NCBI GenBank assembly: GCA_016271365.2
Contig: CM028132.1
Location: 1,187,535,001 to 1,187,599,000, forward strand
Source: Neoceratodus forsteri
Lineage: Eukaryota; Chordata; Ceratodontiformes; Ceratodontidae
Direction: 5' to 3'
DNA: 64,000 bases
Shown here one piece after another: positions 44,750-55,850 of the stretch. Below the pieces are notes generated by a model that did no database searches, had not been told where the DNA came from, and worked only from the letters and a program-made list of their open reading frames with translations. How positions within the stretch are numbered: position 1 is the stretch's first letter; every line of letters starts with the position of its first letter. Made by a program: the position numbers and the translations under genes.

Positions 44750-45315
44750 GGGTACCCCTGGACACCCAGGATAGTATACAGAACATGGATCAGGTGATTG
44801 GGGGTTAGGGGTGCCACTAGACACCAGAGAGATAGCAACTATCAAGGCACGAGTGGTCAGGGAGTGCGGGGTGCCACTAGACACCAGGGAGATCCGCACT
44901 ATCACGGGATGGGTGTTCAGGAGGGGGGGGGTGCTGCTAGACACCAGAGATACTTACTATATACAGAATGGATGATCAGGGGGTGGGCGGGTGCCACTAG
45001 ACACCAGGGAGATAGAAATTATCATGGGATGAGTGTTTGAGGGTGGGGGAGTGCCACGAGACACCAGGGATAGTTACTGTATACGGGACGGGTGATCAGG
45101 CGGTAAGGGTGCCTGTAGACACCAGAGAGATCTGTACTATCACGGGAAGGGTGATCGGGGGGTTGAGGGTTTCAGAAACCAGGGAGATAGAAACTGTCAT
45201 CAGATGGGTGTTCATGGGGGTGGAGGGGTGCAGCTAGACACCAGGGACAGTTACTGTATATGAGACAGGTGTCCGGGGGGTGGGGGATGCTGCTAGACAC
45301 CAGGGATGATGTGTC
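44750..45315 (+). repeat. 60-bp minisatellite, right arm (direct)
   Basis: About nine and a half units of very close to 60 bp, each with GTGCCACTAGACACCAGGGA or a near variant. Units alternate between a GATAGAAACTATCA-type and a GATAGTTACTGTATAC-type middle, followed by GGGATGGGTGTTCAGGGGG-like sequence, so the higher-order unit may be 120 bp. Confidence 0.88.
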
Positions 45316-45667
45316 AGGTGCCCACAGGATGAGTGCTAAAGGGCCACCGCTCACCATGCAAATGTGCCTCTAATGGACATGCAAATGGACCTTTAATGCC
45401 TTTCATGCCCAATGGGCTCATTTGCATGGTGTGGCTGAAAATAGGCAACATGGCTCTCGACGCTATCCAGTCCCAGGGTGCTATTCCCTGTGAGCTGGAT
45501 ACAGCCCAGGTCCATGTCAGGGTAGTGCAGTTTCACTTAACACTGCACCAACATGGGCCGATATTCACTTGGACAATGCCAGTCTACTATCCGACTGAAA
45601 ACAGCAGCCTCTGGGTCAGGCACAGGCACAAGCGCACTGCTTGTGCTCGTTTTTTTAAATATCTGGC

Positions 45668-46005
45668 CCCTGGTGTCTTAATCTTATATAATGTTTTGCT
45701 ACTTGCAGTCTTGAGGTAATGTTTATTGCTATATGCCTTTGATGTTCATGTAGATGTTGTAACCTGAATTTCTCAAATATTTTGTTGATTGCTTTACCTG
45801 CCTTGTACTCTCCCCTATCATACCCGAAAACAGGCATTCAGTTGTCTAGTGTACCTACCCAGTTACCCAAAACCAACTAAATAAATCACTTCCATTCCTT
45901 TAGGGGCCTTGTCCTCTAGGTGATTTCAACCTTTGTTCAAACTAATGGCTAGTGCCTACCTGGTCACCACAAACTAATAAATAAATTAAATAAATACATA
46001 AATTG
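45668..46005 (+). mobile_element. Probable 3' tail of the L2 at 40780
   Basis: AT-rich sequence ending CTAATAAATAAATTAAATAA at about 45975-46000, like other L2 tails here. Its position just beyond the foldback element suggests it continues the L2 broken at 41773. Inference; no coding part. Confidence 0.4.
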
Positions 46006-47064
46006 TGAAAGTAACCATATTAGAAATAGTTTTTCAGTCACATATTGCATGGATGCATCTGACTTGGGGTTTAGCATCGTTAAGGTCCTGTATCGCATCA
46101 CTGCATCCAATTATTTCCACTCCTGGCCCTGTCCATGTTCCTCATGGGCCCCCTTATATACCAGACCCTAAATTTATTATTTGACCCATCAACCTTTTTT
46201 TTTTTTTAACAAAATCAGTTGCCCTTTTACATCGATACAAGTTGCTATACATCAGAGTTGTTTCCTGTATGTTTTTATTCAGTTTTCTTATTGTTCCTCA
46301 AAATGCCGTAGATTCTTCTGAAGTTGCTTTAAACTTTAAGAACAATGCTTGCCCCAAGTTGCAGTCACAAGAGACCCTCTATGCTTTTGCTAAACTTTTG
46401 CACCAACGCCCTGCTTGCAAACACCAGTTCTATGCAAAAAAATGGGTAACCAACTCCTCCTATCTGTTCACCAATCACTTTGGGAATTTCCTTGGATTGG
46501 GTAGGAGTCGTAGTTCATGTTTTCAAAACATGGTGACCCTCTCTTTTGCAGTTGCAATCTTAGCAACACCCACTGCCTGTAGAACTGCTACAGGTAGGCA
46601 ACTTAGGTGTGCCTGTAAAGTGTGACAAGGAATCATGAAGCTGCATCGAGACAGAGTGCAGCAAGGCGGTCCAAAGCAATCTAACAGTGCTCGGGGAACA
46701 CAACAAGGGAGTGGTGGGTTCTCTGATCACAGTTTGAAACTTGGCTACTTCTCATGTCTGGACGCTATTTTGTTGTAAGCAGTGAGCAAGTGAGGGGGAA
46801 GGTAGGATATTGTTTTATCTTCCACAATGTCCAGCACCACTATAGTCCACCAGGAAGCACTGAAGAAATGAGGATGCTATCAACCTCTCCCTAGAGTCCG
46901 AGTACTGCCTCTTCAATGCTCCTACACCCATTAGCCCAGAGTGGGAGGGGGGGAGTAGGGTCAAAAGAGAATCTGGGTTACCCAAATGGGTGCTGTTGAA
47001 CCCTACTGACACCACTAGGTGGGCCTTTCAATGTATTATTATTCATAAAAAAGTAAAGACTTAC
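46006..47064. other. Intronic DNA downstream of exon A
   Basis: A T run lies at about 46196-46209. A 127-codon plus-strand frame at 46242-46625 has no recognised family. Nothing else supported. Confidence 0.45.
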
Positions 47065-47152
47065 CTGCAGTCCACCCAGGCAATCGTACCTATCCCCTTA
47101 ACTGTTTCAGCCACATCAGACAGTAACTTGAGTTGACTTTCAGCAGCAGCAG
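47065..47152 (-). CDS. PDIA5: PDIA5 internal exon A (88 nt)
   Basis: On the minus strand the acceptor is CTTTGTCCCACAG before 47152 and the donor is TGCAG|GTAAGT after 47065. The exon reads (CT)-AAAESQLKLLSDVAETVKGI and then GTIAWVDC, ending AG. The remembered human PDIA5 stretch is VAAENHLRLLSTVAQAVKGQ then GTICWVDC. The trailing AG joins T of exon B to make serine, so phases agree. The previous exon (expected to encode about LLRTRNNVLVLY) was not found up to 64000, so that intron exceeds 16.8 kb. Confidence 0.9.
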
Positions 47153-48551
47153 CTGTGGGACAAAGGTAATACAAATAAGACTCTGGCACCAAGGTTCTCT
47201 TTCAGTCATAATATGCCTCCTAATTTATGAATTAAATTCCTTAGGATTTATGGCTAAGGGTATAACAGAGATGGACAGGTTACACTACATGGTACACACT
47301 GGAACTTCTATGTCCAGAATGACTAGGACTCACGTGAACACCACACCGTATTTCTCACACACGCCCTCCAGTTATGTGAAGCCCGGCAAGCGCACAGGAG
47401 TACTGTATGTGCACAAGAGTGGTTTTGATTAATCATAAAAATGACTTCTGAGATGTCTTACAGCATTTCATAATTATGTGACTACAGGAGGAGGGTTATA
47501 CTGTGACTGGTTATCTGATCCCCACGGTGATCCACACTCTTCTGCACGTGGGGGTGATATTACCTCACACTGACGCATCTCATTTTATACTTTAGTGCTA
47601 AAATAAGTTACAGCCTAAATGCAGGTAATGCTTTTCTCAAGAGTTTCTCCAGTAATGTGCCTATGGTTTAAATTTTTGAGAAGAGGACCCACTGTAACTA
47701 TTTTGTGATAGTTTCATACCACTACAAAGAGATGATGGGGTCTTTTAGTTTAATTATGAAATGTTTCGGAGGAACTTTACTGAAAAAATATATGTCAGCT
47801 GATCAAATCAGGCTCAGGCCTGTGATAGCCAAAAGCCAAAACTGGATGCTGTTTAGTGGCCTCTGTGAAATGATTTCTGGGTGCCTCAGAACACTTCCTA
47901 GAAGACCAGTGCCCACATCACAAGATCACCAGCATAACTGGTACAGACTGGTACCCCTGTTGGTACTTTCACACAAGAGGCCAAGGATTGAATGGAAGTG
48001 ACTCCTCCATGACAGTGCTGACACATTAGCAGGGCAGTATGGAGAAGTGTGAACCACAGTTGCAGGAGCTGTGCCTGTCATGTAGACAAATAGTGGATTT
48101 CAGTACTCAAGCCGTAAAAAACAGCATTCTAGATAGTCACAACACCCCTGACTCCCAGATGTCTAGCTCCCAGGTACTCCCACAGTGGGTGCCTGACTTG
48201 AGGGATCACAGTTTACAGCAAGGGGCTCGCAATGTGAGCCACATGCATGACACTCTAGACAGTCTGCATTCAATGAAAGCATTAAGACCACAGCATCCTT
48301 GGGGTCAGTTCCTTGATTTTCTCTAAATTGTGAATACACAGTGTTACAGGGAGATCCTGCCACTCCTGAGGACCAACCTTTTCTTAAATCTGTTGCATCA
48401 GTTCTTCTATTCCTTAGCCTAATCTATCCTTTACAATTTCTAGTCCATAAGGTTGACCACCTATAGGCACCCCCTTAACCTTTCTTGACTATGCTACAGT
48501 GTCCTCTTTGGTTTTTCTATTCCCTGTCAGGTCCTCGTACAGGGAGGTTAT
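47153..48551. other. Intronic DNA upstream of exon A
   Basis: No exon or recognised repeat. Confidence 0.5.
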
Positions 48552-49292
48552 TGTGGTGACCTCCGAACTGATGTAAAACAACAGGCTGTGTTCCTCATTG
48601 TTGGATTTAGTTTGCAGTGGCACTATGTCATAAAATACCTTTATGTATATAACTTATGTGTATGAAACCTAAAAACGTTGAAAATACCATGGCACTAGGT
48701 GTTTTTGATAAAAGGTAAAAAGTACTAGGTGACTATATTATAGAAATTAAGTCACCGGAGTAGAGATATCAGAAAACACCCTGTTGTGTTGTTAAATGCA
48801 TGTAAACTGCAGGTTGTTTGAGAGCCCTCTTGGTACCGTGCATTCCTGCTGTAAACTGAGCCAGTCTGAAATGTCATGGTGATCTGCATATACATTCAAT
48901 GATGCTTTGCATTATTGGGGTATGTGTGATGTTGTGTTTCTTTGAAACTTGGCTTTATTGCCAATGCCCTTTGGGGCAACTCTTGCTTCAGTGTTTCTGC
49001 ATGGAGGTTCTTTGTCTTTAGCTTGTTTTTTGGGGGTTTTTTTTGAGTCCCCCCACCACCCAAGCACACAAGACAAACAAAGGGATGAAGTGGTTTTCAC
49101 TAAAAAGTTAGACCAGTGGGTCAGCAGGTGCTAAGTGCAGAGGAAGGACATGCATAGTCTGTTGCTGCAAACTGAGGTATTTGAAGAAGGGATATACCAT
49201 TGCTGAAGGTTATCTGCTGTATTTTGAATAAATATCGCACAGAGCTTGTGTGTTGAACCTGAAGTTCGGTGTCTGGTCCTTCAGTTATCCCA
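48552..49292 (+). mobile_element. Candidate solo LTR of an endogenous retrovirus
   Basis: Begins TGTGGTGACC and ends GTTATCCCACA, giving a TG…CA pair with the short inverted ends TGTGG/CCCACA. A polyadenylation-like AATAAA (about 49227) is followed by GCACAGAGCTTGTGTG and GTGTCTGGTCCTTCAG, as in the R/U5 part of many retroviral LTRs. The 741-bp length is plausible. No target-site duplication is apparent at these exact ends, and no viral genes are nearby. Confidence 0.4.
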
Positions 49293-49914
49293 CAACCCCT
49301 CCACACACAGCAGGCAAAAAGAATGCCACAACATAGAGGTAAATCTTTCTAGTTTTCCATGACATTTCCGTTTAAATAACACCTGTGCATGACCCCAACC
49401 AACACCTGCAGCTTTTCTGGGTAATAAATACATAAATAAACCCAAGTAATTTTGTATCAGGTTGGATATACCTCTGTGTTTATGGCACTTATTTTCTTGC
49501 TGTCCGTTTACTGCTGGGAGAAAAATCGAGGACTGGCAAAAGAATAAAGAAAGAAAGCACAAAGCAAGATGATGTGGTCTTCATTCTTTTATTGAATGAT
49601 GAATGTCTGGAATGCACCAGAGGGACTTTACACTAAAAATGATTTACAAGACTCTAATTCGATATAGCCAAAGAACATACTAATGTAGGCAACACTCCTG
49701 TGTGTTGATTTATGCTGCAATTAATATACAATTGCCACTTAGCCGTTTATTTGAATATCCGTCTCTTAAAAAGCAAGGCACAGTACAATAACCAATTATC
49801 AATAAAACCAAGATCCACATTTTTTTTTTGTAAATATATGTTTATTTAGTTTTCCATTATAAACAAAAGCGCTGTTAGTAATACAGAGATTCAAGTGTTT
49901 AATCCTCAACCTCT
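49293..49914. other. Intronic DNA, possible L1 3' end
   Basis: AT-rich; a T run at about 49821-49829 followed by TAAATATATGTTTATTTAGT resembles the 3' end of the L1 at 19581 in the same orientation. No other feature. Confidence 0.35.
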
Positions 49915-52165
49915 CCTTTATTTCTGTCCAAGTGCCCTCATCCTGGAAACAAGCTGTAGTCCTTCCTCTCCCCAAGGGTAGTGACACATCCATTTCTGGC
50001 AACTATCGCCCCATTTCCCTCCTTCCTACCCTTGCCGAACTTCAAGATTATTTAGTTCTCTCTCTTAACTATCACCCTTCCTCTCCCATTCCTCCTTCTT
50101 CACCCGCTCCCAATCTGGTTTTCAGAAGAACCACTCAACAGCCACCTCCCTCCTCAGGCTTACTGACTCCATCCTTTCAGGGATGGATGATGGCCTGATC
50201 ACCTTGGCCATCTTTGTCGACCTAGCCAAAGCTTTCAACGTCATTTCCCATTCCCTGCTTCTTGATTCCCTCTCCTCAGCTGGCCTTGCTCTGTCAGCCA
50301 CCAACTGGTTTAAATCCTACCTCACTGGCAGGACCCACTCGGTGAGAATCCTTGATTCCATCTCACCTCTACTCCCCATCAACACTGGTGTCCCTCAGGG
50401 CTCAGTGCTTGGTCCCCTATTCTTCTCCATTTTCCTTAATGATCTTCCCGCAGCCTGCTCATCCACGTCTATCCACATGTATGCTGACAATACTGTTTTA
50501 TACAGTTCCGGCAAAAAATCTGCTGCTGTGGAAACCAGCTTACAGCATGACTTTAACCAAGTTCAGCTCTGGTTTGCTTCTCACCAGCTTTTTCTAAATG
50601 CCAAGAAGACAGTTTCAATGACCTTTGGCACCAGGCAGAGACTCTTTAGGCTCCTGACCCTACCCACCTTCCACACCCTTGATGGGACCATCTTGGAGGA
50701 CACCTCCTTATTTAGATATCTCAGGGTTTGGCTGGACCAGCACCTTAGCTTCTCTGTGTATACTGATGCTATCCTGAAGAAACTGCACCCCAAGCTTGGT
50801 GCTTTATACAGGAATCATAGTTGCATCCTGCTGACTGCAGGGCGTGAAACTATCCAGAAGATGATACTCCCCATCTTTGACTACTGTGATGCATACCTCT
50901 CAACCTCCTGCCTCATAAATCAGGGACAAGGCTTGAAAAAATCAGGGACAAAGGACCAAAATCAGGGACACATCTTCAAAATTGGAGATATTAATTCAGG
51001 AAGCTGGTAGAATAAGGGGCTTAGTGTAAAATGCATTCTCTAAGGAAGAACAAGGCTGTAACTTTAAGGTTTGACATTATTTTGTGCTTACAACTCCCAC
51101 TGTTTGATCACGAAAACACAATTTTTAGAAGAGACAGAGTAAATGTTTGAGGCAAAATCAGGGACATCCCTGAAAATCAGGGACAGTTGAGAGGTATGCT
51201 GTGATGGTGTCTATGGTGCTGCTCCCAAATCTTCTCTGACCAAGTTGGACACTCTCTAACTCCTTCTGCTGCTGTGCTTGATTCCCCTTCCCACTCCCAC
51301 CACTATGAAATCTATCGCTCTCTAACTTTCTTTCCACTATCTCTCAAGCGCATCTCACACTGTGCCAAACTAACCGCCAAATTCTGGTTCAGAGTGCTCC
51401 CCTCCTATCTCTCATCCTCTCTCTCTCCCCACTCCACCTCCCCCCACCCACTCTCTCAGATCTAATGACACCCGCACCTTGACGGTCCCTTGCCGCTCCA
51501 CCCTTATCGGTCAGATTGGTTTCACACATCGCTTCCCTAAAATCTGGAATTCCTTCCCCCCTGAAATAGGACACTCCTCCTCCAACTATTCCCTTACCTC
51601 TGCCCTACACAATTACCTCTCCCTCAGCTGTTCCTGCTTTAACCCTCCTTAATACCCATCCCCAGTTTATGCCTTCCTACCCTGACACCCCGGCAGGGTT
51701 CTCAACATCCTGAAGGGGGAAATGGGAAATAGCTACCCCTACTCCTCTCTCCACCTCCACCTGCCCTTCTGGGTCACCCGTGTGCACAACCTACCCCATC
51801 CTTTTTACTCCAACAACACTTGCGTACTACCTCAAGCCTACTCCTGGTACAATCATGCACTATAATGGTTCTGTTGCATTATTACTGTTTTGTACGTTTA
51901 TATGTTCTTTTCTACGATTCTGGACATGTATTGTAATTTTACCCAATGCTCCACTACTGTTTATAGTACAATACCTTGTGTTCCAACTGCTGCATAATCT
52001 TACAATGTTGTATTGTTTGTACTACCCACATACTATTGTAACTGATCATCCTTCTCAACCCTATGTAACCCCCTCCCCCCCAGGTTGCACAGTGAGACGA
52101 GCAACTTGTTGTTCAGTGTGCCCTCCTGGTGAAACATTTCAATAAATAAATAAATAAATAAATAA
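49915..52165 (+). mobile_element. L2-like LINE, 5' truncated, with hAT insert
   Basis: SSWKQAVVLPLPKG and YRPISLLPTL (from about 49935) start the RT. A 275-codon frame (50183-51010) has ITLAIFVDLAKAFNVISHSL, INTGVPQGSVLGPLFFSIFL and MYADNTVLYSSGKK. The catalytic box reads YADN instead of YADD, so the enzyme would be dead. VWLDQHLSF follows. The frame is broken at 50892 by a small DNA transposon and resumes after 51206. The 3' end is TTCAGTGTGCCCTCCTGGTG plus an AATA repeat (52142-52165). Same family as 7983-10640. Confidence 0.85.
50892..51198. mobile_element. hAT-like non-autonomous transposon (307 bp)
   Basis: Exact 8-bp direct repeats CTGTGATG (50884-50891 and 51199-51206) flank inverted ends CATACCTCTCAAC…GTTGAGAGGTATG. 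Subterminal ATCAGGGACA motifs recur several times. The 8-bp duplication is diagnostic of the hAT superfamily (or close relatives). Removing it restores the L2 frame FDYCDGV. Confidence 0.85.
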
Positions 52166-52455
52166 GTGCAGTGCAAACATTGTGGATGCATGGAATATTA
52201 CAGGAGCATTTACCATCTCTAAGTAATCACCCCAGGAACACACTAGGATTCTCTGCACAGCAGTGATCCAACCCATGTGCCTTGTCAGATACATGCTCCC
52301 CTGCAATATACAGGTTAGATATAATAGCATGGGGTGGGGGCTGGTCAGTGGTCCTCCAATTCCCCAATTCCTGAATCCCTTCCCCAAGTCATAAAGGTTT
52401 GAGGCCAACCCTTTGCTGAGATATTATCAAGGAACAAAGCTAGGGTTGTGCAGCA

Positions 52456-52616
52456 TAAATAACAGTTATGTAAGAACTTACCATAACAGCAGATCTTAGA
52501 GAGAGGTTCCTGCAGTAGGTCTTCACATATAGGACTGCACCCCATGGCGTCAGAACCCCACGGCAAACTTCTAGCTAGCAATCATTAGTCAGGGACCGCC
52601 CCACGTCACCTGACTG
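52456..52616. repeat. Left inverted terminal repeat, DIRS copy B
   Basis: AACAGTTATGTAAGAACTTA, then TTCCTGCAGTAGGTCTTC, CTAGCTAGCAATCATTAGTC and GTCACCTGACTGGA. The reverse complement of 58640-58770 gives the same blocks (GTTCCTGCAGTAGGGCTTCT, CTAGCTAGCAGTCATTAGCG, TCACCTGACTGGA). Confidence 0.88.
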
Positions 52617-52824
52617 GAAGTCAGCATGACAAAATATAGGTGGCAGTTCCCATACCCACCCTCCAGTTCTCCCACCATAGACTTCTGAAGAGGAAACAGG
52701 AGAAAGAAGAAAAACAACTCCTTAGGTCCTAGGCTCCGGAAATGAAGCCTTGGAAAAGGAAAAGAGGACAAAATAACAGGAGCTGGGGGAAGGTGGAGGG
52801 AAATCTAGACCTACTGCTGGAACC

Positions 52825-52925
52825 TCTCTCAAAGATTTACCGTTATGGTAAGTTCTTAAGTAACTGTTATATCTTACTTCGAGAGGGTTCCTGCAGTAGG
52901 TCTTCTCATACAGGACTGAATACCA
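52825..52925. repeat. Internal complementary region, DIRS copy B
   Basis: ACCTCTCTCAAAGATTTACC and TTACTTCGAGAGGGTTCCTG flank TATGGTAAGTTCTTAAGTAA. The right half (GGTTCCTGCAGTAGGTCTTC) repeats the terminal repeat. It lies between the recombinase end and the terminal repeat. Confidence 0.8.
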
Positions 52926-52997
52926 AGCAGTCAAAAGAATCAAGGAGTTAGAAATTAAGATCCGGAAGGAAGGAGCGCCTGCCAACTAGATGCCAAC

Positions 52998-54384
52998 TTA
53001 GGAAAGAAGTCCTTGCATAATGATGAGGCCGAAACCAGCTCTACACCTAGAGGCAATGTCCAGACTGTAATGCTTGGTGAATGTATGGACAGAAGACCAA
53101 GTGGCAGCTGTGCAAATATCCACAGTGGACACATTCCTGAGGAAAGCTGTCGAAGCAGCCATGCCTCGAGTAGAATGGCCTTTCACGTTTCCCAGAAGGG
53201 GCTTTTCGTACTTGTGGTAAATGTACGAATGCAGTTAGCCAACCATTTAGACAAACCCTGTTTGGAGATGGCCTTGCCCTGACATTTGGAAGTAAAGGTC
53301 ACAAAACAACTGGTCAGACTTGCAAACCTCTTTGGTCCTAGACATGTAATATCACAGAATCCTATGCACATCTAAAGTGTGCAAGAGGTATTCCCCCCTG
53401 TTGGGATATTGAGGGTACTATACCGGCAGTCCAACATTCTGGTTCAAAGTAAATTCCGAAACAACTTTTGGAAGAAAGAATGGGTTAGTCCGCAGAGCCA
53501 CCCGGTCTCTGTGGAAAATCAAGTACGGATCCTTACAGATGAGGGCCTGAAGCTCTGAAATCCTTCGAGCTTAAATTATAGCGACCCAAAATAGCGTTTT
53601 CCAGGACAAATAACACATCGCAACTTGCTGCCGGCTCAAAAAGGGGCAAAGGAAGTTTTTCTAAAATAAAATTCAAATCCCAGAGGGGAACTGGATTCTG
53701 GACCGGAGGCTTAAGGTGGAGGATCCCCTTAAGAAAGGTTCTGGAGATCTCCAACTGAGCAAGGGTTTTGCCCCCCACCACCGGAAAGTGGTAGGCGGAA
53801 ACCGCAGACAGGTGGGTCGAGCAAGTGAATGGGTCTAGGCCCTTGGCCGTAGCCCAGATAGAGAATCTCTTCCACTTCATAGTATATGTGGATCTGGTAG
53901 AGGGTTTCCTTGCCTCCACCAGAACCTGGGCGACTCGAGAAGAGACACTATAACGAGAGACAGCTATGTCCAAAGGTGCCACGCATGCAGGTGGAGAGAC
54001 TTGAGGCGCGGGTGCACCAGGCTGCTCTGCTCCTGAGACAGAAGGTCGTGAGAGAGAGGAATAGGTACTGGAGATTCCAAAGTCAGCTGCTGCAGCAGAG
54101 GGAACCAGATCTGCCAAGGCCAAAGAGGGGCTATGAGAATCATGTGAGCCCCCTCTGCCTGAAGCTTCAGCAGAACCTTCTGCAGAATTGGAAAGGGAGG
54201 GAAAGCATACAGAAATCTCCCTGTCCAAGACAGAGACAGCGCGTCTCACCAGAAAACACCACGCCCGGGAATAAGCAAGTGAAAGCTGGGTAGTTTTGTG
54301 TTGAATGGGGACACAAAGAGGTCTACCTCTGGTCGACCGCATTAGAGGAAGAGGTCTTCCACCACTCCCTGCTTTAGCTCCCAC
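52998..54384 (-). pseudogene. DIRS copy B tyrosine recombinase
   Basis: The first 852 bp (54384-53533) form one open frame of 283 codons, with RKPSTRSTYTMKWKRFSIWA and KTLAQLEISRTFLKGIL. The C-terminal parts lie in other frames: FVTFTSKCQGKAISKQGLSK (53183-53371) and GHSTRGMAASTAFLRNVSTV then HTFTKHYSLDI (52998-53186). The H-x-x-R motif (HSTR) is intact and the nucleophile Tyr codon is at 53067-53069. This family integrates a circular DNA copy by site-specific recombination. At least two frameshifts. Confidence 0.85.
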
Positions 54385-54399
54385 TCATGAGCCTGCGCG

Positions 54400-55850
54400 A
54401 CGGTGCAGCTGAGACGGTCCGCCAGGATGTTGCTCACCCCGGAACATGGACTGCTATCAAAGACAGGCTGTGCTGGACTGGCCAGTACCACACCTGCATC
54501 GCCTCCCTGAAAAGGGGATACGAGTGGGTGCCTCCCTGCTTGTTGATGTACCAGACCGTTGCTGTGTTGTCGGTCTGGATCAGTAGTGTTCCCAGTATTA
54601 AGAGGGACTGGAAAGCTTGACGAGCATACAGCACCACTCTCATCTCCAGAATATTTATATGTAGATGTTCTTCTAGCGGAGACCATGTCCCCTGAGTTCA
54701 ATGGTCTCCCAGATGTGCTCCCTAACCCTGGTCCAAGGCGTCCATCGTCAGGGTCAAGGAGGGGGGCGATGGGTGGAAGGGAATCCCCAAAGATAGGTTG
54801 GAGAGATCCTGCTGCCAGAGGTGGCCCCTCTTCAGGCTGTTGGAGACTAAGACCATGTGGTCCATGCCATCCAGATGTTGATCCCACTGGACCCGGAAGG
54901 ACCACTGGGTCACCCTCATATGCAGTCTGGCCAAAGGGAATGTAGGTATGGCAGCCGCCATGAGACCCAACAGGCAGCAGACAGAGCGCACCTTGGTCTG
55001 CCATGAGAAGGATACCAACACCACTTGTTGCATCAGAGTTTCCACCCTGTCCATAGGCAAGAAGGCCCTGCCCTGAACCATGTCCAGCACTGCTCCAATG
55101 AACTAGAGCCGCTGGGAGGGTGAAAGTTGAGACCTGGGAATATTCACAGTGATGCCAAGTCTGGAGAAAAGGTCCAGTGTGGAGGAAAGAGAATCCCTCC
55201 GGCTGTCCTGAAACGGTGTTGACAGCAGCCAGTCATCCAGGTAAGGGAACGCATAAAACCCCTGCAGCCACCACCACTAGGCATTTGGTAAAAACCCGCT
55301 GTGCCAAAGAGAGGCCAAAAGGGAGGGCCTTGAACTGATAATGGTTCTCCTGAAAGGAGAATCTCAGAAGGCGCCGGTGGGCCTGGAGGATAGGGATGTG
55401 CAGGTAAACATCCTGCATATCCAGGGAGCACAGCTATTGGTTCTGTTGGAGCAGGGGTAAGAGTCCCTGGAGTGTTAACATACAGAATCTCTTATATTCT
55501 ACAAAGAGACTGAGTAGGCCGAGATCCAGAATTGGTCTCAGATCTCCTGTCTTTTTGGGAACTAGAAAAAATGGGAGTAATATCCCCTTCCTATTTGCCC
55601 TGGTGGAACCGGCTCTATGGCTTATTTCTAAAGTAGAGCCCGAATCTCCTGGCTTAGATGGCCTGATGGGTAGTGAGACCTGCCCGGTGGGTTGTCCGAG
55701 GGTTCTGTCCAGGAACTCGACTGAGTGTCCTCTTGCTACTACCTGTAGGACCCAAGCATCTGCAGTTATCTCCTTCCAAGTGGAGGACAAACCTTCCCCC
55801 CACTGGTTCCTCGGGAGACATGTGAAGAGAGGGGGACCCCTCACATCAGG
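54400..55850 (-). pseudogene. DIRS copy B reverse transcriptase and RNase H
   Basis: RT motifs on the minus strand: FFLVPKKTGDLRPILDLGLL (55434-55844), SLDMQDVYLHIPILQAHRRL, FKALPFGLSLAQRVFTKCLV (55233-55418) and PYLDDWL with the YLDD box at 55232-55243. RNase H: LHINILEMRVVLYARQAFQS (about 54640) and IQTDNTATVWYINKQGG (about 54560; Asp of the TDN motif present). One stop (after LLQQNQ) and several frameshifts. Confidence 0.85.

Larger units (their letters stand above)
41774..45667. mobile_element. Foldback (FB-like) element with tandem-repeat arms
   Basis: The ends are a short inverted pair (GCCAGATATTCAAAAG at 41774; GCCAGATATTTAAAAAAA as the reverse complement of 45650-45667). Inward are CCATGCAAATGAG (about 41928) and its inverse CTCATTTGCATGG (about 45417). 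Then come 60-bp tandem repeats in one orientation (42120-42235 and 44366-44600) and in the opposite orientation (44750-45315). A CR1 (42236-44365) interrupts the left arm. Without it the element is about 1.76 kb. Tandem repeats inside inverted arms is the architecture of foldback/FB transposons. No coding part of its own. Confidence 0.6.

Noticed and set aside
44750..45315. Regular 60-bp repeats considered as a CRISPR-like array
   Set aside because: The whole unit is repeated with no unique spacers, and this is vertebrate DNA. It is a minisatellite in a foldback arm.
46242..46625. 127-codon plus-strand frame with a hydrophobic start
   Set aside because: No family resemblance, no splice support, and only one short frame in otherwise plain intron.
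53910..54293. 127-codon plus-strand frame rich in Arg/Gln
   Set aside because: It is the antisense shadow of the DIRS copy B recombinase frame on the minus strand.
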